64,000 nucleotides of DNA, taken from contig NW_024104284.1 of assembly GCF_003945595.2 (NCBI RefSeq), forward strand, positions 1,797,377-1,861,376, given 5' to 3'. The notes under the pieces were generated by a model. It did no database searches and was not told the DNA's origin. It saw only the letters and a program-made list of their open reading frames with translations. Position 1 is the stretch's first letter. Every line of letters begins with the position of its first letter. This DNA comes from Pipra filicauda. Its lineage: Eukaryota; Chordata; Aves; Passeriformes; Pipridae. This document shows, piece after piece, positions 1 through 11,659 of the stretch. Position numbers and translations under genes: made by a program.

Positions 1-743
1 AGGCACAGTGAGTGAGGATGCACTTGTGGATTATTAAAAATTATGCTGCTGATTGCTGTCTGCAGCAATTTAACAGGTGAAAAGTGGGGCAGAAAAGAGC
101 CTTACAGAAGGTCCAGAGAACAGTATGCACAGCCCTTGCCTATATAACATGTATCACTGGTCAGTTGGATGCGGAAGAGTTAGGATTCTTTTGTCCTATT
201 TGTAAAGAAATAATCATTGTCTAGTGCTAGAAAATTTGACTTGTCATGATGACAATTCAATAGTTTGGTGAATAACGTTTACCCATGAAGTAATACAGCA
301 AGTCAAGATTTGAGTTGGGAGAGGGAGAGAAGCAGTTTAGTTATTTTGGTATGCTGCAACTGCTTTATTCAGTTTCAGTATCTCCCAAATTTGAATTCTT
401 TAATAAAAGTGAGACTGGCCTCTGTCTTACTTTTTTCTTATGGATATCCCTACAATCTTTCCATTGCACACCTCATACATTAACTGCCAAGTAATCAGAT
501 TAAGCTAACATAGCTGCATCACAAACTGATTTAAAAAAACCGCAGAACCCTCCAAGTCCTTTATACAAATCGTCACAGTTGATTTTCACAAATGCAGAAG
601 TACAAGTTTTTCCTTTGCTTAAACATAGTGTTCTTAGCTGTTCCAGTTGTTCCAGTGGTTCTGTATATCACCACAGAAGAGTATCATTATAGAGAGAGCA
701 AATTGCTAACATTAAGTTTTCGTCTGCATATTAAAGTGTGCAA

Positions 744-762
744 AGAGAGAGAGAGAGAGAGA
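744..762. repeat. (GA)9 microsatellite
   Basis: Nine uninterrupted GA units lie about 50 bases upstream of the predicted acceptor. On the sense strand this is a purine run directly ahead of the pyrimidine tract, so length changes could affect recognition of the acceptor; that is inference. Confidence 0.9.
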
Positions 763-781
763 TTGGGGGATATATTGTACA

Positions 782-812
782 TAGTAATATTCTAATTTTT
801 TGTCTTTTTTAG
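782..812 (+). other. splice acceptor region before KCNB2 exon
   Basis: A branch-point-like CTAAT (792-796) is followed by a T-rich tract and the AG at 811-812. The spacing from branch adenine to AG is about 17 bases, which is at the short end; an upstream AGTAAT (783-788) could serve instead. A second AG preceded by CATCTTTTTC lies at 916-917, immediately before the start codon, and is the competing acceptor. Confidence 0.55.
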
Positions 813-918
813 CTTCAGGAATGGAGCTGTCTGTCTGAAGAGGACTCTGCCCAAATATTTGTAGTGTCCAAGCTCATTCTCCTAAGGACTCTGGTGTTAC
901 AAGTCCATCTTTTTCAGA
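813..918 (+). other. KCNB2: probable 5' UTR part of KCNB2 coding exon
   Basis: This is the stretch between the first plausible acceptor AG (811-812) and the KCNB2 start codon. It has no in-frame extension of the protein. It contains one upstream ATG at 821. If the alternative acceptor at 916-917 is used instead, this stretch is intronic and the exon begins one base before the ATG. RNA evidence would decide; I favour 813 because of the longer pyrimidine tract and the branch-point-like CTAAT. Confidence 0.6.
821..838 (+). other. short upstream ORF (5 codons) before KCNB2
   Basis: An ATG at 821 with G at -3 and G at +4 opens five codons (MELSV) and closes with TGA at 836-838, 80 bases before the main start. 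It is not in frame with KCNB2. Such short upstream frames can lower translation of the main frame and allow re-initiation. It exists in the mRNA only if the acceptor at 811-812 is used. No function has been shown. Confidence 0.45.
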
Positions 919-1497
919 ATGGCTGAGAAGACTCCACCAGGGATCACCAAAAAGTCTTCAAGGTCTACCCTTTCTCTCCCTCCAGAACCAGTGGAGATCA
1001 TTAGGAGCAAAGCCTGCTCACGGAGAGTTAAAATAAATGTCGGTGGGCTCAACCATGAAGTGCTGTGGAGGACTTTGGACAGACTTCCAAGGACACGATT
1101 AGGAAAGCTCAGAGACTGCAATACCCATGAATCTCTGCTAGAAGTATGTGATGACTATAATCTAAATGAAAACGAATATTTTTTTGATCGACACCCAGGG
1201 GCTTTCACTTCCATTTTGAATTTCTACAGGACAGGGAAACTACATATGATGGAAGAAATGTGTGCTCTTTCTTTTGGCCAGGAGCTTGATTACTGGGGGA
1301 TTGATGAGATATATTTAGAATCTTGCTGCCAGGCAAGATACCATCAAAAGAAAGAGCAAATGAATGAGGAACTGAGGAGAGAGGCAGAGACAATGCGAGA
1401 GAGAGAAGGGGAAGAGTTTGATAATACCTGCTGCCCAGAGAAAAGGAAGAAGCTTTGGGACTTGCTGGAGAAACCCAACTCATCTGTGGCAGCAAAG
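919..1497 (+). CDS. KCNB2: Kv2.2 potassium channel subunit, first coding exon (residues 1-193)
   Basis: This is the N-terminal cytoplasmic part of a delayed-rectifier voltage-gated K+ channel alpha subunit, a plasma-membrane protein that assembles as a tetramer with Kv2 or silent Kv5/6/8/9 subunits. Residues about 35-140 form the T1 (BTB-like) assembly domain, beginning [19 protein letters not shown]. The zinc motif of non-Shaker T1 domains, H-x5-C-x20-CC, is intact at H109, C115, C136 and C137. A charged linker (about 141-185) leads to [12 protein letters not shown], after which S1 should begin. The start codon at 919 has a favourable context (A at -3, G at +4), and MAEK plus a Ser-rich, Pro-containing stretch is the expected Kv2.2 beginning. 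Codon 193 ends exactly at a GTAAGA donor, a phase-0 intron. Only the first of two expected coding exons is present; nothing in it looks broken. Kv2.1 (KCNB1) is the alternative, but the N-terminus fits Kv2.2 better as I recall the family. Confidence 0.96.
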
Positions 1498-1503
1498 GTA
1501 AGA
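1495..1503 (+). other. splice donor of KCNB2 coding exon
   Basis: AAG|GTAAGA is a near-perfect match to the vertebrate donor consensus, with the cut after 1497, a codon boundary. Reading past it adds only two codons (Val-Arg) before TAA at 1504-1506, so an unspliced transcript would encode a 195-residue protein holding only the T1 domain and linker. Confidence 0.93.
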
Positions 1504-2046
1504 TAAACAGTAGGCTTAACACAAAGACAGTAGAAAATAGTTTCATGACCAATGCGTCTGACTTTGAGGAATTGACAACTTTCACTAAAATATTCAGAGA
1601 AAAGAAGAATCTAAAAATATACATATCATGAAGTGAATACACCCAAATCTGTCCTAAACCCCACTGAAATCAGCAGAAGAAACTGCTGAATTCAGTTGTT
1701 TTTAGGCAACTACTGTACTGTGCTTTTGCTGTAATGTGATCAGAAACATCTGTGTGATTCTTAATGGACTTCATATTGAATGAAAATACTGCCAGAGACC
1801 ACTATTTATTTGTTTGTTAGAAAACCATTTGGTTATGAGAAATGTACATTTCAGTATTGCTTGTCCTGTTACAGGCTCTGCATAGGTGTGGTGTCAGTGT
1901 TTCATAAGTTGTGCTGGGTAGATTATCAAAGTGTCAACAGCTGGTCTGGCATGGTTTTACACTGGGCAAGGATTGCAGTACGTTTTCTCTTATACTACAT
2001 TTTTGCAATCAAGCATTAGAGTGTTCTGTATAAAAATATTAAAGTG

Positions 2047-2180
2047 CATATACACACATATATATATATTTATATGTATGCCTGTATATATCTGTATGCT
2101 GTGTATGTATATAAACAAGTATATATTCTATACATATATACACACTTATACACACATATGTGTGTAAAATACATATATCT
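2047..2180. repeat. TA/CA/TG-rich low-complexity repeat
   Basis: This is an imperfect dinucleotide tract of mixed TA, CA and TG steps (ATATATATAT, GTATATATCTGTATG, TACACACATATGTGTG). It looks like a decayed compound microsatellite. The open frame 1931-2167 that runs into it is an artefact of the repeat. Confidence 0.85.
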
Positions 2181-3076
2181 TCAGTGAGAAGTGAGAACAC
2201 ATTCAGATGAAGCCTTGTCCTAGTACTGCTGCCTTCAAACAGGCAAGCTGACTAAAGTTTCATTGATACAGTAAATTGTGGAAGCTTGTCCCCAGTTTGA
2301 ATGACTCAAAACAAAAATGTTCGATGTTTAGATGTTCATGTTAAGCTTAACTGTGGTTTTACTTTCTTCTGTTGTTGATTTGTTTTTGATTGCAATGCTC
2401 TTGGACTAAGGTAAGTATTAAAATATGATGGCGCAGTGGCCAAAAACCAGAATCTTGGCAAAGATTTTTCTTGCAATAGCAACTTCTTACTATCGAAGCA
2501 CAATACACAATTTTTTAAATTTTAAATTCTCATTGTGGACTACCTAACTGTTTAAGCAGGGACTTAATTTTGTAAAAAAAATATTTATTCTGCCATAATA
2601 AGATTCATAGTGAATAAAAGCTTATAGAAGAAAAATTAAAGTATTCAGAATATTTTAGAAAACTACATGAATATATTTTCTGCTTCTGAGATACATGTTC
2701 TGGGCCATATGTTCCTCTCCCGGGGAAGGAGCAGAGGGGAAACAGATGGGTATAAGTTGTGCCAAAAAGGGTTCAGGGAAGCCGTGTTACACACTGTGAT
2801 CCCCTGGTACAAGGTAACATCCATCAGCCTCCCCAGCACTTCTGTGACACAGCTGCTACACTGCCTGCAGGACTCAGGGACCAGCTTCGCAGTCCTGCTT
2901 GGCTTGAAACGTCACCAATGTGTTCCGTAACAGATCTGTCCTCCTGGATGCAGGCGGGAGGATCTCCTTTCTGAGCCATGCAGCTGAAACACGCTGCCTG
3001 TGACCTGGGAGATCGCCTGGTCACGGATGCTGCCTCTGTGACACCCAGCAGGCAGATTTGTTTGTGAAATATTTTC

Positions 3077-3082
<6 letters not shown>

Positions 3083-3107
<25 letters not shown>

Positions 3108-3108
3108 T
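3083..3108. repeat. (AT)13 microsatellite
   Basis: Thirteen perfect AT units, preceded by CATATAC. This is likely to be polymorphic in length. Shorter TA tracts occur at about 3577-3590. Confidence 0.92.
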
Positions 3109-5102
3109 CAAAGAAGGCAGTTGCATTTAGGGCTTGAGACATATGCTGAATTAGTGTTTTCCTAATTCTAGGTAGGAGTCAACACAGTAAAATGAACCAG
3201 ATGAATAAAACAAAATGAATATACTGATTTTTCGGTTCTTTGCCTGTGACTTGCTTTCATTCTTTTGCATGAAATATATGATGGTTAAACTTTCATGAGT
3301 GCTTGCTTTTGACCAAACTCTTATAACTTAACAGTGCCCTGTCATGAATTTGCTTAAAAGAAGTTAGGCCAACTTTGAACTGTTAAGAAAATTCCCCTTT
3401 GTGCTCTCAGACCAGTTTTCTCCTCAGGTTTTGCAGATGAAAGTGGCCGTTTCTTTAATTTCCCAAGGTGTCTAAATAATTATTTTTTACCTTTTTATTT
3501 CCCTTTTCCCTCATCTCCTGCTTTGAATGTTATAGATGTATCCTTTCTTCCTACAGGGAGTTTCACATTGCACTTGTATATATATATATGTTGTAATGAT
3601 TTTCATTATTTCAGTTGCCTTCTGTCTAAGTTAATGCCATTTGATGTGGTTTTTCTGTGGTTCTGGTAGCTAGAAGTCACCATAATACATGCACTCAGTT
3701 TCTCTTTCTAGTGACCTTCAGTCTCTAAATACATATATGAGCCAAAATTATAGTCAGATACACCTATGGCATCTCAGACAGCTGTAGAAACTTGTCTGAA
3801 TGACATAAAGGAGAAAAAAACCTATCACAATACATTCAAACTTGGGTAACATAAAACAAAATGTGCTGAAATCAGTTGGATGTAATTTGAAAGAGTCTGG
3901 AGCCATCACAGACTGTGTTAGGTTCTGTGGCAAGGTTGTATCAGAAATGTTTGCATAACATCACTTTCAGATTTCTCATCTTTTGTTCAGTCAAATAAGT
4001 TGCTGGTTTGTCCTGAAATAAGAGGCACAACCATCTTCTTTCCTCTGTAGGAGTGGAAAGGATGGTGGCATTTTGACAGTGGGAAATTGGGAACCAAGTG
4101 AAGAAATATTACCATGAGCCTCAAATTCTAATACTAGCTCCCTTTCAGACTTCTGTAGAAAGAAATGAAACCATATCAATGTGCATAGCTATCCTACTGA
4201 TGCCTGTTCAGTCATTCAGATCCTGTGTAGCATCCAAGCAATTGACAGGAACAGCTTGCTTTTTAATCCCTTTCACATCAGAGATTAGGAATGTGAGATA
4301 AACACTTGGATGTGGTTTTGATTTTTGACTGTGTCTTGCCACTTCTTGATTCTGCCAAGATCCCTTCTAGGTCTGATCCAAAGCTTACTGAATTAAGAGG
4401 GAGTCCCGCTTTGGATTAGGCATCTCAGGACAAATCCTGCGCCTTTCGAGGTCAGCAAAGGTTTGCCATTGACTGCACTTACAGCAAGGTGAAACAGAAC
4501 AAGGTGACAGTGAATGAGCAGCAGGTGTTTTACAGGACTTGTAACAGTAAATAGGACAAAGCAAGAAGGATATGTGGCAAGAAATGAAAACTATGGTTAG
4601 CTAGTAAAAAAGGAATATTATAGGTCAAGCACAATATGGGCACACTTTGCTATGTGAGTTTTTTTAATTTTAGTAAATGAAGACATGCACCTAATCTCAG
4701 TCACCAATTAACATATTAGAAGCACAGCAGTTCTTGCTTAGTCCTCACCCTAGCAAAGCTCCCTGTGGATTCGGTAGGTGTTTTAGCTGAGGAATACAGG
4801 ATTCACCTCCATTTTCTGGTGTTCTCATTCATAAGCTTTTTAAGTAGGATTAAGATAAAGATGTCCAGAAGTCCATCCACTTCAGAATATACAGTGCTAT
4901 GAAATAAGAAGGAGTACTGGGATTTAGAAAGAGCAGGAATTTTGCATATACTGCATCCCGGAAAATACCAAGGTCTGGTCCCCAAACCATAGAGTTTTAC
5001 ATGAGTCTGGCCTTCTTTGGTCCAGAGGAATATCTGAGTTTTTAGACCAGGCATTTATTTATATTAATTGTGTAAACAGCAGTTTGTAAAAACTCTGTTT
5101 TT

Positions 5103-5120
5103 AAAAAAAAAAAAAAAAAA
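5103..5120. repeat. A18 homopolymer
   Basis: Eighteen consecutive A residues. There is no obvious retrotransposed sequence upstream, so it is treated as a simple repeat rather than a retrogene tail. Confidence 0.9.
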
Positions 5121-5517
5121 GTTATTTTTATATTTTGGTCTTCTATTTGACATTGCTGGACTTACATAGCATCCATAGTGCAGCAGCAGCTTTGACCAAC
5201 CTGTCAATAATTTAAAAAAATTACTAGTAGCATGGTGTTTCCTTTTTTTAAAGTTATATGAAACCTGATGGGGTTGAAAGTGTTCTCTGTTAATTCTGTT
5301 TGTTTCACTGCATGGCTGATTTGTCCTTATTTCCTTTTGTTAATTTTGATTTTTTCTTGGGGTTAGTTTTCTGGTTTATTACAAACTGTAACATGAGTAT
5401 TCTTCCTTTGTAAAAAGCACACTAATTTATCAGCTAACTAATGGATTGTGGATTACAGAAGGTATAATTATCCCAAGCCTGACTGGAAATTGTGAGGAGT
5501 TTGTGTGCAGTATTCCC

Positions 5518-5538
5518 TTATTAATTATTAATTATCAA
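5518..5538. repeat. heptamer TTATTAA tandem x3
   Basis: Two perfect copies of TTATTAA are followed by a third with one change (TTATCAA). The phasing produces two ATTAATTA-like homeodomain-type sites. It is a short array with no known role. Confidence 0.7.
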
Positions 5539-8500
5539 TCCCTTATGAGAAAAAATTCCTTTGGGGGCATGGGGAAAAAAAGATGCATGGAAGAGGAGAT
5601 TCAGGCCACTAATATTTATTTAGCCACAAGTGCATTATGGGTAGGCTTGCCCCAATGACTTGCCAAGAGAGAGCACACCTATTTTACATTAGGGGCCTGA
5701 TTCTTATTTTCCATGAGTCTGTCTTATATATAATTCACACTGACGCTCATGCATATTCTTTACAGAACCACTTAAGAGGGGTCTTGGGGTAAGTGCAAAG
5801 TAGCAGAGTCATGCATGACTTCATAACAGAGCTGAGTATGATATAGGACATTTCAGTATTCTTTTACCAGTCCTCATAAATGATCTCCTAGATTGTCATG
5901 CAGTGTTCATTCAGGGGTGAACCCCAATTAATGGGACACTACTGCTTCTTTTTGTGTTGAAGGTAACATCACATATACTCACAGGACTTTAGGAAAACTT
6001 TTAGCTGATTCATATATTGTGAAAAAGAGCTATCACACATAAGCAAAGTGCCAACAGCGGGATGTTTGTACAAAGATATTAAAGTGTTCAAGTGAAAGAA
6101 ATACATTTTTTATGTTTGCATGCTTTGTTGTGTTATATGAACAAAACACTTTTCTTGCTTATGCCTTCTTCTCAGTTTAAGTTCTGTTAGACCTGTTCTG
6201 TGTCATCCTGATTTTGTGAATATTTCTCCCTACAAAGCTTATATTCTATGAACTTTGCCATCTATCTTAGACCAAGGATGCACATTACAGAGTTAAGACT
6301 TTCTCTTTTCTAAAATGTGAGGAATGGCTTTTGTATTAGTTTAAGTCCAACAAGTTTTTGTATTGTATATAATATACCATTGGGCATGATAACATTCATT
6401 GAAGATAAGTGGTGTTTTCTAGCTAATGTGTGGGTTGAACTTCTGTTTGACCTCTGGCTTCAATTTATTTTTGGGGGGAATTCTGTCACGAACCTTTATC
6501 TGAATGTACTACCAGGAATGTTACGGTTTGCACTGTCACTCCCAGTACTTTATAGAAATTTATCTGCTGAAAGTAAGTTAGGGTAAAGCACAGAGAATGG
6601 TCACTGGTGACAAATACGTACCTTCATCTCACCAATGTTTTTGGTGAGGATACTTAATACCACTCTTTGCTTTTAAGGTGAAGTTATTTCTTGTCCCAAA
6701 TGATAAAGTCAGTCAATGTGACTGTAAGAAAAGGAGATTATATTTGATCCTAGTCATTCATATTTAATAACTCAAGTGTTTTAATGTCTTGAAAGATAAG
6801 TGAATATATTGCTTTTTCAATAGATATTATATCAAGGAACAAGGAAGACTGGCAGTAGTTAATTGATTTTGTTTTAAGAACTTATGTATGCTCACTGCTG
6901 AGCTGGTCATTAAAAGATTATTTACATTCTTTATACTTCTTATATGGAGTATCATGTAACTCATGATTCAGCATTTTTTGTCAGCTTGAAGTATCATGGG
7001 AATAGAGCTACAATCTGATCTATCTTGCTCCAGAGGTGTTTAATACCTTAGTTACATATGGGTTCCCTCTAGGCTTGAGATCTTGGTGGTTGTGTGCTGA
7101 AAGGTCTTGCTGCTAACTTACTAAAAGAACTTACCAAAAACTACTATTGGAATAAAATTATTAAAATGTCCTTTCAACTGTCCTGTTTATTATTGACACT
7201 TAATTCTCAGTGAAACAGATGCTAAAATTTTGGAAGCAGTGCCAGGGGCAAAGATGCAGAAACTCATATTCAGACACTGGCACCAGGGAATATCCCTGTT
7301 CACTGTATGAACAGAGAGAGGGGAACTTTCCTTTCTAGATTGTGATAAGGGGCTTCACTGACTCTGGTTTTATGGACACATTAAGGAAAATTAAAGAGTA
7401 TTGATGATGAGTCTTGTTAAAGGGGGAAAAAAAACAGGAATAATTATTTTAAAAATTGGGGGAATTCCATCTCCCATATTTGGTAATAAGTTCTAATTTA
7501 TGCAAAATAAAGTTTTAAAGTAACAAGTAGAGTGTGCCTGCACTTGTGACACCATTCACAGAATCATACAGTAGCTCTTGCACAGAGAAACCTACTAGGA
7601 TTTGGAAGATACGGTATTACCATGAATTACCAGCAGGTACAATCTTCATGAGAACAGCTATCTTTTGCCATAATGGATAGAAAGCAGTATTCTGATTTAC
7701 CCCAGTGCCATGTATCCATAATTTAGGAGAGCAGTTTAACTCTACAGTGACTGCTTTTTTTACCACTGCTCATATCCTTTTTCTTGTAGCTGTTACCATA
7801 AATCGAGTGTAGACCAGCATCAATTGCATACACCTTTTAAAATATGTACTTGCAGTATTTCTAGTTGGGATGGTGATGTTTTGGGCATTACAGCATGCCC
7901 CTCCATAACGTCAGAGGCATCTCACGGGCTGGATTTTCAGCTGTGACATGTCACTTGAGCTGTGTAATGCCTGAGTGGACAGACCAGGCTGTTGTGCCTT
8001 TCACTTCACCCAGAGACAGATCATATGTCCTAAAAATGTTGTATTTCCGTTCTGTGTAAGCAGCTGCCAGTGCATTGTCTTCTCTCATGTAAGATATTTG
8101 GAAGCAATCAAATGTCAGGGAGATACACTAATAAATTAAATGATAAAGCATTATCCAGACCAAATCTGTGGGAAACAAAGGGCTGCACTTTTTGTCTGGA
8201 TGAACAGGCTCCATCTTGCTTTTGCAAAGCTGAGAGCAAAACAATCTATATGATCACCTGCAAACTGGCCTTTGTTTGGGTTTTCTGATTTTTGCATGTT
8301 ATTTATTTCAGAGAAAAAAGCATGGTATTTATCTTGACATATGGCAGACTCATGAGTTTTCTATTTGGCGAAGATATTTGAATATTTGACGCATAGCACT
8401 GAACCCCAGGTCCTTTGAGGGAATATTGAAAACAAGCATGTGACACTGGCACAGCTGTTTCAAAGTGACTTTGAGATCAAAAAAGTATCCCAGTAGAGCT

Positions 8501-10852
8501 TTTATATGAAGCCCTCACAGTCTACTCTTTGCATGCCTTGGTCACTCTCTCTTTGGAGAGGTGTGCAATAAGGCCAGGATTTCAGGTGGGATGAGTAAGT
8601 GTATTCGATTTGCACTGGTTGAGACCCAGAAAACACTCCTACATTTGAAGTAATTTCATAAGTGTACAGTATCCTTTTCACATGAATTTATGGCATTCTG
8701 GGTGAGTGAATACCTGAATTCCACATACTATACCTGAGACAGGTCTTCTAGTGTTCTCAAGCAGCAATGGGAAGAAGCAGGTTGTCTTGGAAAAGCATGC
8801 TTACTTTGCCACTGTAACCATTAAGTCTACTTATTAACAAACTAGCCTTTATTTCCAAAATAACTGTTTGGATTTGTTGGAGCTCATCCTATGGATATAC
8901 TATGTGTAAGTATATATAATATTGACAGCTAAGCCTTTCCCGTTTTTTTTTAAACTCACAATATTGCACAATGAGAAGATGTGTGAGGTGATTGAAGCAA
9001 TCAGAGCAGTGGTTTTCTCTCTCTGTTTAAGTGCCTACAAACTGCTTGAATCATATTTGCTGAATTTTCAAGTCATCTTGTAACTACTTGTTATAAATAT
9101 TCATAAAGGATTTCTTCTAAAATGCAGGGCAAAACAGGAACCAGAACACAGGATGCAGACCTGAAGTCTGAGGAAATTTTTATCTGAATGGCAAGGTGAA
9201 CTCCTGAATTTGGTTGAGTCTTATCTGACCTCTGAGGCTCAGGTTCATTCCTCACTGAGAACATTTTTATGCCTGCTGCTGCTTGTGGGCAATGGTGTTG
9301 TGTTCCCCTAAGCTCCTGCCTAAAAACTAGTGCTTCACTGAACTAATAAAAAAGCTTCTAGGATTATCCAAGCTTTTCTGTTCTAGCCTCTAAAAGGTAA
9401 GGTAATTAAAAGTTCAAAACCAGCAAAGCTCTTCACAAAACAGCTCTTAAAGGGAGATCTTTGCTTTCCAAGGCAGCAGAGGGCTTCACTGCAAAATGTT
9501 GGGGTACATTTGTTACCCAGAGTTCAGTGTCTTCACTCATCGTTCATTAGGTTTCTCCTGAAGCAACCACAAGGGTTAGACATTGCTTTAAATAACTCAG
9601 GTGTGGCGCAGGCCAGAGCTATCCCAAGGATAGCCAAGTTGCAGTGACAGTTTCAGGTGTCACTGGCCACTTGCAGAATGCCCCATTGGAATGGGTTGCT
9701 GCTCACATTCTTTGGGACAGTCCAGCTTGCCGTGATTTCACATATTGTTAGGGATGGTATTTTTGGTGAACTCCTGAGATGGTCCCATTTTTTGTACTCT
9801 TTCACTAAGTTGGATTTCTGTGACAGACAAAAATTGCATTAGGCTTTGTTTACAAACTCCCGTTGTCACAGTTTCTTTCCTTAGCACTGTAGCCTCTTTT
9901 TGGATTACTCACTGAAGGATCCTTGGGCGACCTGACTATTCTGTTTTACTGAAGCATCTACCAGTGTGTTTGGCTTTGGGGAGAACAGTGGATATTGCAA
10001 AAATAAAGTAGGTAAGGTAGTTCTTTTGCAGACTGCAAGACATCATCTAAGTGTGTTACAGGCTTGTTCTGAGAAGAATTTGGAACTCATTTCCATTTCT
10101 ATTATTTTCACAAAGCCCTTGTATTTTTATAGATTTTCTTTTAAAAATTTTGATATAACTTCCTTTGTGGAGATAAATGCCATTTGAAAAAACTGTTCCA
10201 AAAGTATCTTGGTCTGTGGTTTTTGTATGTATGCATGCAAATACATTTTGTGAGATTATAGCACAGAAAAATTTGACTAGTGCCCCTGAATTCGGTCATA
10301 ACACTGACATTGACTTCAAAGCACTTTAGGCCATTGCTACTAGCATTTAGCACAAAAGGCAAAACATCTAATAGGAAAAGAGTACATAGGTATGAGGCCA
10401 GTCCTGTTTCACTGAACCATACAGCCTTTTTTTTAGAATTGAAGCAGGATGAACAGATGACTTAGAAATAATTTAGAGCTGAGGCTGTAAGTTTGGGAGG
10501 TATCTGATCACAAGTCTGTTCAGTACTTAGCAGCCCTTCAGGCCAGCATGGTACAGTTTAGTCTCTTTACTGGAGATACGTAAGTTAACTTCAGGAATGG
10601 CGAGCACTTATAATTCTGTGGCAGGAATTATAACTAGCCACTTCTGCATCTCCAACTCAGATGGCTGGAAACCCACTTAAAGCTCTGGGAATGGGCAGGC
10701 CAAGCTCATGAATTCAGAATGAGGACCAAAAGCCTGGAGTCGTTTTGAAATGCTTCTGCTGTTTTCCCCTGTGTCATGATGGAACACTTAATAACTCTTA
10801 ATGCTGAGCACAGGTGGCTTTTCATGCCTTTCCTTTGGCCCATGACCAGCTT

Positions 10853-10881
10853 TTGGTGAAGAAGTTCCCCTATCCCCTTAT
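10853..10881 (+). repeat. 29-bp dispersed direct repeat, copy 1
   Basis: TTGGTGAAGAAGTTCCCCTA followed by TCCCCTTAT. It matches 11627-11655 at 28 of 29 positions. No larger shared element is visible around either copy. Confidence 0.8.
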
Positions 10882-10888
10882 GGTCAGC

Positions 10889-10902
10889 TTTTTTTTTTTT
10901 TT
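10889..10902. repeat. T14 homopolymer
   Basis: Fourteen consecutive T residues lie a few bases downstream of copy 1 of the 29-bp dispersed repeat. Confidence 0.85.
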
Positions 10903-11626
10903 CCTTATGATTCAAGATTTTCTATGTCGTTTTACAGTCTTTTACCTAAGTGCAGGTCCATGCATTGTCATTGGCTGTGTTTGAGGGTGTTTAGCAGAGG
11001 TCAGGACAGTGGCACCAGGTCTGTGAGACATCTGGTTCCGTGTCCAGAAGGTCCTGCAGATCACTTTAATGAGCAACTTGTATGTTGGAGAGAAAGACAG
11101 TGCTTCTCCATACAGGATTAGAAATCTATATTTGTGTTCTGTTACTTTAATAAATGAAACATGAAAGCTTGAAGACAGAAGAAGGGTGTGGTTTCATGCT
11201 AGAGTAAAGTTCATTATAAAAGATATTATAATCTGAGAAAATTCACAGTTATTTTTTGTGAGAAACAGAATAAAAAGTCCCTACACTTCTACTGTTTATT
11301 CTGTCAAAAATCAATAAATGTTATTGGAACCAAAGCTGTACAGAGTTGACCAGTTACTTTAGAAGGTATACAAGGTAAAGCCTCTGGATTGAATGCTAAA
11401 TTAATAGAGTTTCTCTGTGTCTTTAAAATGTCTTTTAACTTGACTTAAAAGTGAATTTTTCAAAATAGTAAAAAAAAGAAAAGGAAAAAAACTTTGCAAG
11501 TTGATTTATAACACCACTAGAGTGGCCTATTAGGAAACTGAATAGAGAGTGGTGTAAATGCTTGTCCTTCCTCTTCGTGAGTCAGCTAATAGGCATAGTG
11601 ATTTAGTGATGGATTAGATGCAGTTA

Positions 11627-11655
11627 TTGGTGAAGAAGTTCCCCTGTCCCCTTAT
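11627..11655 (+). repeat. 29-bp dispersed direct repeat, copy 2
   Basis: Second copy of the motif at 10853-10881, same orientation, one mismatch (G for A at the 20th base), about 775 bases downstream. It may be a fragment of an unrecognised repeat family or a templated duplication. Confidence 0.8.
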
Positions 11656-11659
11656 CTGA

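Larger units (their letters stand above)
1..812 (+). other. end of upstream intron (KCNB2, 5' UTR intron)
   Basis: No coding signal is seen here. The longest open frame (592-795, 67 codons) runs through the (GA)9 repeat and has no recognisable content. KCNB2 genes have a non-coding first exon, so this is read as the end of intron 1; the first exon and promoter lie outside the window. Confidence 0.6.
3200..10850. other. intronic sequence, no recognised gene or mobile element
   Basis: AT-rich, unique-looking intron. Apart from the A18 run at 5103-5120 and the small heptamer repeat at 5518-5538, I see no gene, RNA gene or identifiable transposon. Open frames here stay under 90 codons. Very old transposon remnants could be present but are not recognisable by eye. 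Confidence 0.6.

Noticed and set aside
1205..1642. 145-codon minus-strand frame opposite the KCNB2 exon
   Set aside because: It overlaps the real coding exon in antisense; its openness mirrors the codon constraints of KCNB2 and the sequence is not protein-like.
5103..5120. A18 run considered as the tail of a processed retrogene
   Set aside because: No intronless coding remnant or target-site duplication is visible upstream.
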